From Streptomyces megasporus (GTDB lineage Bacteria; Actinomycetota; Actinomycetes; Streptomycetales; Streptomycetaceae): 64,000 nt of DNA. Shown here one piece after another: positions 57,181 to 64,000 of this stretch. Below the pieces are notes generated by a model, which did not search any database, was not told the DNA's origin, and saw only the letters and a program-made list of their open reading frames with translations. The stretch is from assembly GCF_000718985.1 (NCBI RefSeq), contig NZ_JODL01000002.1, forward strand, positions 186,001 to 250,000. Direction: 5' to 3'. Every line of letters starts with the position of its first letter. The stretch's first letter is position 1. The position numbers and the translations under genes are program-made.

Positions 57181-57214
57181 GGCGTGAGGCGGACCCGCGG
57201 GGCCGCCTCACGCC
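57181..57214 (-). other. Hairpin at the afsQ1 3' end
   Basis: A 12-bp stem GGCGTGAGGCGG / CCGCCTCACGCC (57181-57192 with 57203-57214), 10-nt loop, covering the afsQ1 stop codon. It could act as a partial terminator or processing site lowering afsQ2 relative to afsQ1. Confidence 0.5.
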
Positions 57215-57885
57215 GGGGGATCCAGTCGGTAGCCGACCCCCCGCACCGTGCGGATCAGCGTCGGGGAGGAGGGGACGTCCTCGACCTTCGCGCGCAGCCG
57301 CTGGACGCACGCGTCGACCAGACGGGAGTCGCCGAGGTAGTCGTGCTCCCACACCAGCCGCAGCAGTTGCTGCCGCGACAGCGCCTGTCCGGGGCGGCGG
57401 CTGAGTTCCAGCAGCAGCCGCAGCTCGGTCGGGGTCAGTTGGAGGTCCCTGCCGTTCTTGGTCACGGTCATGGCCGAGCGGTCGATGACCAGCGAGCCGA
57501 AGGTCGCCGAGTCGTTCGCCTCGCGCTCGCCGCGCCGCATCACCGCGCGGATGCGGGCGTCCAGCACCCGGACCTGCACGGGCTTGACGACGTAGTCGTC
57601 CGCGCCCGACTCCAGGCCGACCACGACGTCGATGTCGTCGCTGCGCGCGGTCAGCAGGATGATCGGCAGTTGGTCGGTGCGCCGGATGCGACGGCACACC
57701 TCGAAGCCGTCGATGCCGGGCAGCATGACGTCCAGCACGATCAGGTCCGGCCGTTGTTCGCGCAGCAGCTTGAGACCGTCCTCACCCGAGGCGGCGGTCA
57801 CCACGCGGTGACCCTGCCGGGTCAGACCCATCTCCAGGGCCGTACGGACGGCTTCGTCGTCCTCGATCAGCAACAGGAAAGGCAC
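57208..57885 (-). CDS. afsQ1: Response regulator AfsQ1
   Basis: An OmpR-type regulator: receiver domain 1-115 (FLLLIEDDEAVR, phosphoacceptor Asp in LIVLDVMLPG, LLTARSDD, DDYVVKPV) and winged-helix domain 130-225 (LQLTPTELRLLLELSRRPG, SRLVDACVQRLRAKVE, TVRGVGYRLDPP). GTG 57885 gives VPFLLLIEDD and 225 aa, the length I recall for S. coelicolor AfsQ1. An ATG at 57894 would add three residues. In S. coelicolor this system answers nitrogen imbalance and affects antibiotic genes. Confidence 0.94.
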   Translation of the reverse strand: MPFLLLIEDDEAVRTALEMGLTRQGHRVVTAASGEDGLKLLREQRPDLIVLDVMLPGIDGFEVCRRIRRTDQLPIILLTARSDDIDVVVGLESGADDYVVKPVQVRVLDARIRAVMRRGEREANDSATFGSLVIDRSAMTVTKNGRDLQLTPTELRLLLELSRRPGQALSRQQLLRLVWEHDYLGDSRLVDACVQRLRAKVEDVPSSPTLIRTVRGVGYRLDPPA

Positions 57886-57976
57886 ATGCGCCATTCTGGC
57901 GCATCACCCACACGGAGTTCGACTGGCATGTACACGGAACCCGCACCTCGGTCGGGTCACGCCCTCTCCGGCCCCT

Positions 57977-57992
57977 GTGACACCCCTGTGAC
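57977..57992. promoter_or_regulatory. AfsQ1-binding direct repeat in the afsQ1-sigQ gap
   Basis: GTGAC-N6-GTGAC (GTGACACCCCTGTGAC). It equals the GTnAC-N6-GTnAC pattern described for AfsQ1, and lies in the divergent promoter region. An extra GTCAC is at 57956-57960. Confidence 0.75.
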
Positions 57993-58079
57993 AGACGGCG
58001 GACCCCGCCATGAAACTGCGGCGGCAATGTAGTCGGCACGAAGCAAGCGCACGGTCCGGCTCCACGAGGGGGGCGCGAG

Positions 58080-58838
58080 ATGAACACACTGCACCGCAAC
58101 ATCACCAGCGCAGTTATCCACACGCGTCTGCACGCCCCTGTGGTTCCCGATCGAGGCGCCGAGAAGTCCGGTGTCACGGGGGGTCGGGGGTGCGTCCGTG
58201 GCACCGGACGTCAGCGGCCGGCGCACATCGCCGCCGTGGAGAAGTCGGCCGAGGGAGTCGGCCGACGGGGGGAGGACGCGTACGGGGAGGCACCGGGGGA
58301 GCGGCGCCAGAGCGGGTCGGAGGCCGAGTTCACCGCCTACGTCCGCGAGCGCCGCGCCTCCCTGTACGCCACCGCCTACCACCTGACGGGAGACCGTCAC
58401 GAGGCCGAGGACCTGCTCCAGAGCGCGCTGTTCTCCACCTACCGCGCCTGGGACCGGATCAGCGACAAGGCGGCCGTCGGCGGATACCTCCGCCGCACCA
58501 TGACGAACCTGCACATCAGCGCCTGGCGTCGTCGCAAGCTCAACGAGTACCCGACCGAGGAACTGCCCGAGTCGGCGGGCGAGAACGACGCGATGCGCGG
58601 CACCGAACTGCGCGCGGTCCTGTGGCAGGCGCTGGCGCGACTGCCCGAACTCCAGCGCACCATGCTGGTCCTGCGCTACTACGAGGGCCGTACCGACCCG
58701 GAGATCGCCGACATCCTGAACATCAGCGTCGGCACGGTCAAGAGCAGCATCTGGCGCTCCCTGCGCCGGTTGCGCGACGACGAGGCGCTCAGCCTCGGCC
58801 GCGACCTGGAGGAGAGCTTCGGCGAACTGGTCGCCTGA
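58080..58838 (+). CDS. sigQ: ECF sigma factor SigQ
   Basis: SigE-family sigma factor, 252 aa. A poorly conserved N terminus (about 80 residues) is followed by region 2 (SEAEFTAYVRERRASLYATA, DRHEAEDLLQSALFSTYRAW) and region 4 (LPELQRTMLVLRYYEGRTDP, EIADILNISVGTVKSSIWRS). ATG 58080 follows a purine-rich GAGGGGGGCG. Divergent from afsQ1, as in S. coelicolor, where it is a target of AfsQ1. Confidence 0.92.
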   Translation: MNTLHRNITSAVIHTRLHAPVVPDRGAEKSGVTGGRGCVRGTGRQRPAHIAAVEKSAEGVGRRGEDAYGEAPGERRQSGSEAEFTAYVRERRASLYATAYHLTGDRHEAEDLLQSALFSTYRAWDRISDKAAVGGYLRRTMTNLHISAWRRRKLNEYPTEELPESAGENDAMRGTELRAVLWQALARLPELQRTMLVLRYYEGRTDPEIADILNISVGTVKSSIWRSLRRLRDDEALSLGRDLEESFGELVA

Positions 58839-58900
58839 CGGCGGCCGGGCCCGAGGGTGGGGGAGAGAACGGGGGAAACAGGGGGATACGGGGGGGGTAC

Positions 58901-58945
58901 GGGAGCGGGTCCGATCGGCCGGGAGGGTCGATCGGACCCGCTCCC
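58901..58945. terminator. Bidirectional terminator
   Basis: Perfect 17-bp stem (58901-58917 with 58929-58945), 11-nt loop, between convergent sigQ and the kinase gene. Confidence 0.85.
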
Positions 58946-59596
58946 TCACGCGTGCGCGGTCGACTTCCCGCGCGGGGCCGGCACCCGCGCCGGCGCGGAC
59001 GCGCCGAGCGCCGCGATCCGGGCCATGGCCTCGTCGTGGCCGCAGGCGTGGGCGCCCAGGGAGACATGGCGCGCGACGATCGAGCCCTCCCGGCGCATCA
59101 GGGCCCAACCGCGGCGCACCAGGACGGGCAGCGACTTGCGGCCCTCGCGCACGTCACGGACCAGCCGCCGCCGGAAGGTGGTGAGGGGATGCCCGCGCAG
59201 GCACAGCGCGTCGGCCAGCAGCCCCGAGGCGCGGCAGCGCCGGGCGATCTCGGCGGCGAAGATCCCCTCGGCGACGAACAGGCGCGCGCCGCGCAGGTCC
59301 AGCGTGCCCTCGCCGACGCGCGCGCTCACGGAGATGTCGTACACCGGCACGGTCGTACGGCCGCGCTCGCACAGGGCCGTGATCGCCGCCACCGCGGCCT
59401 CGGCGTCCCAGGAGGCGGGGTCGTCCCAGTCCACCGGACCACCGCCGGGCGACCGGGGCAGTGACGGGTCGCCGGCCTCCTTGTAGAAGTCGTCCAGGCG
59501 CAGGACGGGCAGCCCCGTGCGGGCGGCGAGCGAGGTCTTGCCGGAACCCGATGGTCCGGTCAGCAGGATCACGCGAGCGGTGTCGGCGGAGGTCAC
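58946..59596 (-). CDS. Uridine kinase-like P-loop protein
   Basis: A 216-aa nucleotide-binding protein with Walker A LLTGPSGSGKTSLAA at residues 11-25, LPVLRLDDFYKEAGDPSLP and the Glu of LFVAEGIFAAEI. It is of the uridine kinase/phosphoribulokinase type and could phosphorylate a nucleoside, but no specificity residue is conclusive. GTG 59596 is preferred; an upstream start at 59644 lacks support. It is not in an operon and has no copy of the nucleoside operator. Confidence 0.78.
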   Translation of the reverse strand: MTSADTARVILLTGPSGSGKTSLAARTGLPVLRLDDFYKEAGDPSLPRSPGGGPVDWDDPASWDAEAAVAAITALCERGRTTVPVYDISVSARVGEGTLDLRGARLFVAEGIFAAEIARRCRASGLLADALCLRGHPLTTFRRRLVRDVREGRKSLPVLVRRGWALMRREGSIVARHVSLGAHACGHDEAMARIAALGASAPARVPAPRGKSTAHA

Positions 59597-59713
59597 GGGA
59601 GACCATTGTCCGTGATCCCCGAGGGGAGTTGTGCGCGTGTGCATGTGACGGCGGCTTCATATACGCTGCGTCACCGTACGGTTACGCACTTCGACTCTCC
59701 TGGTAGGTGTCCC

Positions 59714-60154
59714 ATGACCGCTCAGCACCGCCGTCACGCACGGAAGCGGCAGGCGCGTACGGCCGGGAACGGCATCCCCCGCGCCCTGTTGCGGGTCGGA
59801 CTGGCCGTCTCCGCGGCAGGGGCCGCGGTGATGTCGGGAGCCGCGGGGGCGGTCGCGGCCCCGTCCACGTCCGACCTCCTGGTGACCGGCGGCTCACCGG
59901 ACGCGGCGAAGGCGCTGGAGGGCGCGACGACCGCGACGGGGGCCGCGACGGCCGGCGCGCTGCGTCCGGCCAAGGACCAGCGGATCCACCCGCTGGCCGG
60001 CACGCCGGTCGACCCGTTGAGCAACGTGGTGGGCACCCAGGTCGCCGACTTCAAGCCCCTGACCACCGAGCCGCTCACGGAGCCGTTCGCCGACGGCGGC
60101 ACGCTGCGCACCCTGCCCGTCGTGGGCTCGGCGACGGGGCTGCTGCCCGGTTGA
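59714..60154 (+). CDS. Small secreted protein
   Basis: A 146-aa exported protein. A basic N terminus (MTAQHRRHARKRQARTAG) precedes the signal helix (LRVGLAVSAAGAAVMSGAAG) and a site near AVAAPS. The mature part is Ala/Gly/Thr-rich with HPLAGTPVDPLSNVVGTQVAD and ends in LRTLPVVGSATGLLPG. No known domain or cysteines. It resembles in style the repeat protein at 53490 but shares no clear repeat. Confidence 0.7.
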   Translation: MTAQHRRHARKRQARTAGNGIPRALLRVGLAVSAAGAAVMSGAAGAVAAPSTSDLLVTGGSPDAAKALEGATTATGAATAGALRPAKDQRIHPLAGTPVDPLSNVVGTQVADFKPLTTEPLTEPFADGGTLRTLPVVGSATGLLPG

Positions 60155-60249
60155 CGGACGACCCATCGCGCCGCGGCGCCCACCGGGTTCGGCGGACGCC
60201 GTGGCGCGACGGGGCGCGACGGGGTGGCGAGGGCGCGCCCGAGGGGGCG

Positions 60250-61152
60250 TCAGACGCCCATGGGGTGCCAGACGGTCTTGGTCTCCAGGAACGCCAGCAT
60301 CCGCCGTGTGCCGGGGTCGGCGAACCAGTCCTCGCCCCCGGCGTCCCCGGCCGACGGGCGCAGCACCCGCTTGAGGTTCTCCGCGGCGGCCGTCTCCAAC
60401 TCCTTGGCGAGCTCCGCGTCCGCGCCCGTCAGGTCGATCGCGTTGACGTCCTGGTGGGCGGCGAGCGGCGCGGCGATCTCGGCCGTCCTCCCGGAGAGGA
60501 GGTTGACCACGCCGCCCGGCAGGTCGGAGGTGGCCAGCACCTCGGCCAGGGAGAGCGCGGGCAGCGGCGCCCGCTCGCTCGCCGCCACCACGGCGGTGTT
60601 GCCGGTGACGATCACCGGGGCGAGCACCGACACCAGTCCGAGGAAGGACGGCTCCCGAGGCGCCAACACGGCGACCACGCCGGTCGGTTCGGGGGTGGAG
60701 AGGTTGAAGTACGGGCCCGCGACGGGGTTGGCGCCGCCCACCACCTGGGCGACCTTGTCGGACCAGCCCGCGTACCACACCCAACGGTCCACGGCCGCGT
60801 CCACCTGGGCGGTGGCCTTCGCCTTCGACAGCCCCTCGGCGGCGGCGACCTCGGCGACGAACTGGTCGCGGCGGCCCTCCAGCATCTCGGCGATCCGGTA
60901 GAGGATCTGACCGCGGTTGTAGGCCGTCGCCCTCGACCAGCCGCCGAACGCCTTGCGGGCCGCGACCACCGCGTCCCGGGCGTCCTTGCGGGAGGCCAGC
61001 GGGGCGTTCGCCAGCCAGTTGCCGCGTGTGTCGGTCACCTCGTACACCCGTCCGCTCTCGGACCGGGGGAACTTCCCCCCGACGAACAGCTTGTAGGTCT
61101 TGAGAACGCTCAGCCGCGTGTGCGCGCCGGGCTTGCCGGACATCTCAGACAT
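60250..61152 (-). CDS. Half-length aldehyde dehydrogenase-like protein
   Basis: A 300-aa protein with only the NAD-binding half of the ALDH fold: TYKLFVGGKFPRSESGRVYE, AAEGLSKAKATAQVDAAVDR and VVAVLAPREPSFLGLVSVLA. The catalytic Cys domain and the Glu of the ALDH active site are absent; after AEIAAPLAAHQDVNAIDLTG it ends with about 60 unrelated residues. ATG 61152 overlaps the preceding ALDH gene by 8 nt (an in-frame ATG is at 61143). It is probably a non-catalytic partner of the neighbouring ALDH. Confidence 0.8.
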   Translation of the reverse strand: MSEMSGKPGAHTRLSVLKTYKLFVGGKFPRSESGRVYEVTDTRGNWLANAPLASRKDARDAVVAARKAFGGWSRATAYNRGQILYRIAEMLEGRRDQFVAEVAAAEGLSKAKATAQVDAAVDRWVWYAGWSDKVAQVVGGANPVAGPYFNLSTPEPTGVVAVLAPREPSFLGLVSVLAPVIVTGNTAVVAASERAPLPALSLAEVLATSDLPGGVVNLLSGRTAEIAAPLAAHQDVNAIDLTGADAELAKELETAAAENLKRVLRPSAGDAGGEDWFADPGTRRMLAFLETKTVWHPMGV

Positions 61153-62581
61153 CGAGGTACGCCTCCAGACCGTGACGGCCGCCCTCGCGACCGAAGCCCG
61201 ACTCCTTGTAGCCGCCGAAGGGCGAGGTCGGGTCGAACTTGTTGAACGTGTTGGCCCACACGACGCCGGCCCGGAGCTTGTCGGCCACCGCCAGGATGCG
61301 CGAGCCCTTCTCCGTCCACACGCCCGCGGACAGGCCGTACTGCGAGTTGTTGGCCTTGGCCACGGCCTCGTCCGGGGTGCGGAAGGTCAGCACCGACAAC
61401 ACGGGGCCGAAGATCTCCTCGCGGGCGATCCGGTGGGCCTGGGTGACGTTGGTGAAGATCGTCGGGGCGAACCACCAACCCCGCTCGGGCAGTTCGCACG
61501 CGGGCGACCAGCGGACGGCGCCCTCGGCCTCGCCGCTGTCGACGAGTTCGGTGATGCGGGCGAGCTGCTCGGCGGAGTTGATCGCGCCGATGTCGGTGTT
61601 CTTGTCCAGCGGGTCGCCGACCCGCAGGGTCGCCAGCCGGCGCTTGAGCGCCTCCATCAGCTCGTCGTGGACCGACTCCTGGACCAGCAGCCGGGAGCCC
61701 GCGCAGCAGACCTGGCCCTGGTTGAAGTAGATGCCGTTCACGATGCCCTCGACGGCCTGGTCGATCGGCGCGTCGTCGAAGACGATGTTGGCGCCCTTGC
61801 CGCCCAGCTCCAGGGTGAGCCGCTTGGCGGTCCCCGCCACCGTGCGGGCGATCCGCTTCCCGACGGCGGTGGAGCCGGTGAAGGCGACCTTGTCGATCCC
61901 GTCGTGGGCCACCAGCGCGGCGCCGGTGGATCCGTCGCCGGTGAGGATGTTGACCACGCCCTTCGGCAGTCCCGCCTGGCGGCAGACGTCCGCGAAGAAC
62001 AGGGCGGACAGCGGGGTCGTCTCGGCGGGCTTGAGGACGACGGTGTTGCCGCAGGCCAGGGCCGGGGCGATCTTCCAGGCCAGCATCAGCAGCGGGAAGT
62101 TCCACGGGATGACCTGACCCGCCACGCCCAGCGGGCGCGGGTCGGGGCCGAAGCCGGCGTGGGAGAGCTTGTCGGCCCAGCCCGCGTGGTAGAAGAAGTG
62201 CGCGGCGACCAGCGGCAGGTCCACGTCGCGGGTCTCGCGGATCGGCTTGCCGTTGTCCAGGGTCTCCAGGACGGCCAGCTCGCGCGAGCGCTCCTGGATG
62301 ATCCGGGCGATCCGGAACAGGTACTTGGCGCGTTCCGAGCCGGGCAGGGCCGACCAGGGCCCGAAGGCGCGGCGGGCGGCGGCCACGGCCGCGTCCACGT
62401 CCTCGGCGCCCGCGTGGGCGACCTCGGCCAGGACCTCCTCGGTGGACGGCGAGACGGTCTTGAAGACCCTGCCGTCGGCGGCCTCGCGGAACTCGCCGTC
62501 GACGAACAGGCCGTAGGAGGGCGCGATGTCCACGACCGCGCGGGACTCGGGCGCGGGTGCGTACTCGAAAATGGGGCTCAT
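61145..62581 (-). CDS. Aldehyde dehydrogenase (NAD-dependent, catalytic)
   Basis: A full-length ALDH, 478 aa, oxidising an aldehyde to the acid. Motifs: GQVIPWNFPLLMLAWKIAPA, LELGGKGANIVFDD (general base Glu), YFNQGQVCCAGSRLLVQ (nucleophile Cys) and EEIFGPVLSVL. It follows deoC by 5 nt and overlaps the half-length ALDH gene. Acetaldehyde from the DeoC reaction is the obvious candidate substrate (inference from context). Confidence 0.92.
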   Translation of the reverse strand: MSPIFEYAPAPESRAVVDIAPSYGLFVDGEFREAADGRVFKTVSPSTEEVLAEVAHAGAEDVDAAVAAARRAFGPWSALPGSERAKYLFRIARIIQERSRELAVLETLDNGKPIRETRDVDLPLVAAHFFYHAGWADKLSHAGFGPDPRPLGVAGQVIPWNFPLLMLAWKIAPALACGNTVVLKPAETTPLSALFFADVCRQAGLPKGVVNILTGDGSTGAALVAHDGIDKVAFTGSTAVGKRIARTVAGTAKRLTLELGGKGANIVFDDAPIDQAVEGIVNGIYFNQGQVCCAGSRLLVQESVHDELMEALKRRLATLRVGDPLDKNTDIGAINSAEQLARITELVDSGEAEGAVRWSPACELPERGWWFAPTIFTNVTQAHRIAREEIFGPVLSVLTFRTPDEAVAKANNSQYGLSAGVWTEKGSRILAVADKLRAGVVWANTFNKFDPTSPFGGYKESGFGREGGRHGLEAYLDV

Positions 62582-62586
62582 CGGAT

Positions 62587-63600
62587 TCAGTCCACCGTCA
62601 CGTAGTCGGGGCCGGAGTAGCGCCCGGTGGTCAACTTCTGGCGCTGCATCAGCAGATCGCCCAGGAGGCTGGAGGCGCCGAAGCGGAACCAGTCGGGGTG
62701 CAGCCAGTCGTCGCCGAGGGTCTCGTTCACCAGCACCAGGTACTTGATCGCGTCCTTGGCGGTGCGGATGCCGCCCGCGGGCTTGACGCCGACCTGGCGT
62801 CCGCCTGCGGCGCGGAAGTCGCGCACGGCCTCCAGCATCACCAGCGTGTTCGCCGGCGTGGCGTTGACCGCCACCTTGCCGGTGGAGGTCTTGATGAAGT
62901 CCGCCCCGGCGAGCATCGCCAGCCAGGAGGCGCGGCGGACGTTGTCGTACGTGGCCAGCTCGCCGTTCTCGAAGATGACCTTCAGGTGGGCGTCCTCGCC
63001 GTCCTCGCGGGCGCACGCCTCCTTCACGGCCCGGATCTCCTCGAAGACCTGCATGTAGCGGCCGGAGAGGAAGGCGCCGCGGTCGATCACCATGTCGATC
63101 TCGTCGGCCCCGGCGGCCACCGCGTCGCGGGTGTCGGCGAGCTTGACCGACAGGGCGGCGCGACCGGCGGGGAAGGCCGTGGCGACGGAGGCGACGTGGA
63201 CGTCCCGGCCCCCGGCGGCGTCCAGGGCCTGTCGGGCGGTGGCCACCATGTCCGGATAGACGCAGATCGCGGCGACCTTCGGGGCGGTGCGGTCGGTGGG
63301 GTCGGGGACGACGCCCTTGGCGCACAGGGCCCGCACCTTGCCCGGGGTGTCGGCGCCCTCCAGGGTCGTCAGGTCGATCATGGAGATGGCGAGGTCGATG
63401 GCGAACGCCTTCGCCGTGGTCTTGATCGAGCGGGTGCCGAGCGTGGCGGCGCGGGCTTCGAGGCCGACCGCGTCGACCCCGGGCAGGCCGTGGAGGAAGC
63501 GCCGCAGCGCGGTGTCGGACGCGGTGGCGTCCGCGAACACGGAGGGCGATGCGGGGGGTGGTGCGGCGGTCGTGGTGGGAGACGTGGCAGGCATGGTCAC
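62587..63600 (-). CDS. deoC: Deoxyribose-phosphate aldolase
   Basis: Splits 2-deoxyribose-5-phosphate into acetaldehyde and glyceraldehyde-3-phosphate, 337 aa, longer than the usual 220-260 because of a disordered Ala/Pro/Thr N terminus and an N-terminal helical region. The Schiff-base lysine is in AGADFIKTSTGK; KPAGGIRTAKDA and EIDMVIDRGAFLSG complete the barrel. GTG 63600 is chosen because it lies 6 nt after a -10 element, as in add; an ATG follows two codons later. It is first in deoC-ALDH-half ALDH and carries the nucleoside operator. Confidence 0.93.
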   Translation of the reverse strand: MTMPATSPTTTAAPPPASPSVFADATASDTALRRFLHGLPGVDAVGLEARAATLGTRSIKTTAKAFAIDLAISMIDLTTLEGADTPGKVRALCAKGVVPDPTDRTAPKVAAICVYPDMVATARQALDAAGGRDVHVASVATAFPAGRAALSVKLADTRDAVAAGADEIDMVIDRGAFLSGRYMQVFEEIRAVKEACAREDGEDAHLKVIFENGELATYDNVRRASWLAMLAGADFIKTSTGKVAVNATPANTLVMLEAVRDFRAAGGRQVGVKPAGGIRTAKDAIKYLVLVNETLGDDWLHPDWFRFGASSLLGDLLMQRQKLTTGRYSGPDYVTVD

Positions 63601-63606
63601 CAGATG

Positions 63607-63636
63607 AGCATATCTACGCGCGTAGCGACATGTCAC
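63607..63636 (-). promoter_or_regulatory. Leaderless promoter of deoC
   Basis: Minus strand: GTGACA (63636-63631), 18-nt spacer, TATGCT (63612-63607), then 6 nt to GTG 63600. The operator lies in the spacer. Confidence 0.6.
63614..63625. promoter_or_regulatory. Nucleoside-regulon operator, perfect copy, deoC promoter
   Basis: CTACGCGCGTAG with the same ATAT flank as the add copy on the plus strand. It lies between the deoC -35 and -10. Confidence 0.75.
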
Positions 63637-63707
63637 CCCCTCCCCGCCGCCGGAGAGGCCACGACCGGTCGGGCTCCCCGCGGGGAACGTCGGGCAGAAT
63701 CGGGGGC

Positions 63708-64000
63708 ATGACGCGCGAGCAGCCCGAGTACGCCGACCACGTCTACCGCTCCGGATCGGGGATGGCGGGGGGCGCGCTGCTGCTGTTGCTGGTCCTGCTG
63801 CTGGCCGGCGAGGGGATCGTCAACGGCGAGGGCCGTATCCGGTGGCTCTCGGTGGCCTGGCTGGTCTTCCTCGTGCCGCTGATCGTCGCGTTCTCCCTGC
63901 GCCCCGCGGTGTTCGCGGGCCGCGAGCGGCTGCGGGTGCGCAACCCCTTCCGCACGATCACCCTGCCGTGGGCGTCGGTGGAGGACGTGCGGGCCACGTA
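63708..64000 (+). CDS. PH domain-containing membrane protein (3' end outside window)
   Basis: The frame is open to the window edge. The N terminus MTREQPEYADHVYRSGSG is followed by two helices (GGALLLLLVLLLAGEGIV, LSVAWLVFLVPLIVAFSL) and the start of a bacterial PH (bPH2-like) domain, FAGRERLRVRNPFRTITLPW. ATG 63708 lies 7 nt after CAGAAT, so a leaderless mRNA is possible. Function unknown. Confidence 0.75.
   Translation, partial: MTREQPEYADHVYRSGSGMAGGALLLLLVLLLAGEGIVNGEGRIRWLSVAWLVFLVPLIVAFSLRPAVFAGRERLRVRNPFRTITLPWASVEDVRAT

Noticed and set aside
58113..58121. TTATCCACA, a DnaA-box-like sequence
   Set aside because: A single copy inside the 5' part of sigQ, with no cluster of boxes and no replication genes; probably chance.

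Overview
The window is about 64 kb of very GC-rich DNA with strong third-position GC, frequent GTG starts, leaderless-looking promoters and actinobacterial gene families (AfsQ1/AfsQ2/SigQ, DUF397 with Scr1-type XRE regulators, FG-GAP amidases). This points to a Streptomyces chromosome. From memory, gene content and order resemble the Streptomyces coelicolor core from the sdh operon (about SCO4855) to deoC (about SCO4914); that correspondence was not checked by alignment. I found no tRNA, rRNA, CRISPR array, insertion sequence or phage genes.

Layout. 1-9 kb: a partial metallophosphoesterase, an orphan peptide-type binding protein, the sdhCDAB operon (minus strand), an isolated uraD-like gene and a membrane-anchored GH20 hexosaminidase. 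9-13 kb: an ABC permease and a fusion of an extracytoplasmic alpha/beta hydrolase with an ABC ATPase. 12.8-19.8 kb: two related ECF sigma factor / membrane-protein cassettes flanking a secreted FG-GAP N-acetylmuramoyl-L-alanine amidase. 20-23 kb: an L,D-transpeptidase, a mutase large subunit and a small membrane protein. 23.3-30.8 kb: a wall glycopolymer cluster (polysialyltransferase-like protein, GT2, DUF6716, CMP-nonulosonate synthetase fused to a HAD phosphatase, NeuB-like synthase, further transferase), probably for teichulosonic acid or a related polymer. 31-40 kb: an M20 amidohydrolase, L31 type B, then nucleoside uptake and salvage genes (bmp lipoprotein, ATPase, two permeases, cytidine deaminase, thymidine phosphorylase). 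40-54 kb: accessory genes (frameshifted SUMF1-like gene, GH51 arabinofuranosidase, beta-trefoil secreted protein, XRE/DUF397 pair, Uma2 nuclease, MFS/LysR pair, Asp-nucleophile hydrolase), adenosine deaminase and a repeat-containing secreted protein. 54-60 kb: PspC, VanZ, afsQ1-afsQ2-lipoprotein opposite sigQ, a uridine kinase-like protein and a secreted protein. 60-64 kb: deoC with two aldehyde dehydrogenase genes, and the start of a PH-domain protein.

How the parts connect. One 12-bp palindrome, CTACGCGCGTAG, lies in the promoters of the nucleoside ABC operon, add and deoC, with a 10/12 match before bmp. The genes it precedes form a coherent pathway: nucleoside import, deamination, phosphorolysis, deoxyribose-phosphate cleavage, then aldehyde oxidation. 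I infer a nucleoside regulon whose repressor is not encoded in the window. The other outstanding observations are an ABC ATPase gene that seems to start at ATC, the hydrolase-ATPase fusion, the duplicated sigma cassettes, and a half-length aldehyde dehydrogenase without a catalytic cysteine.
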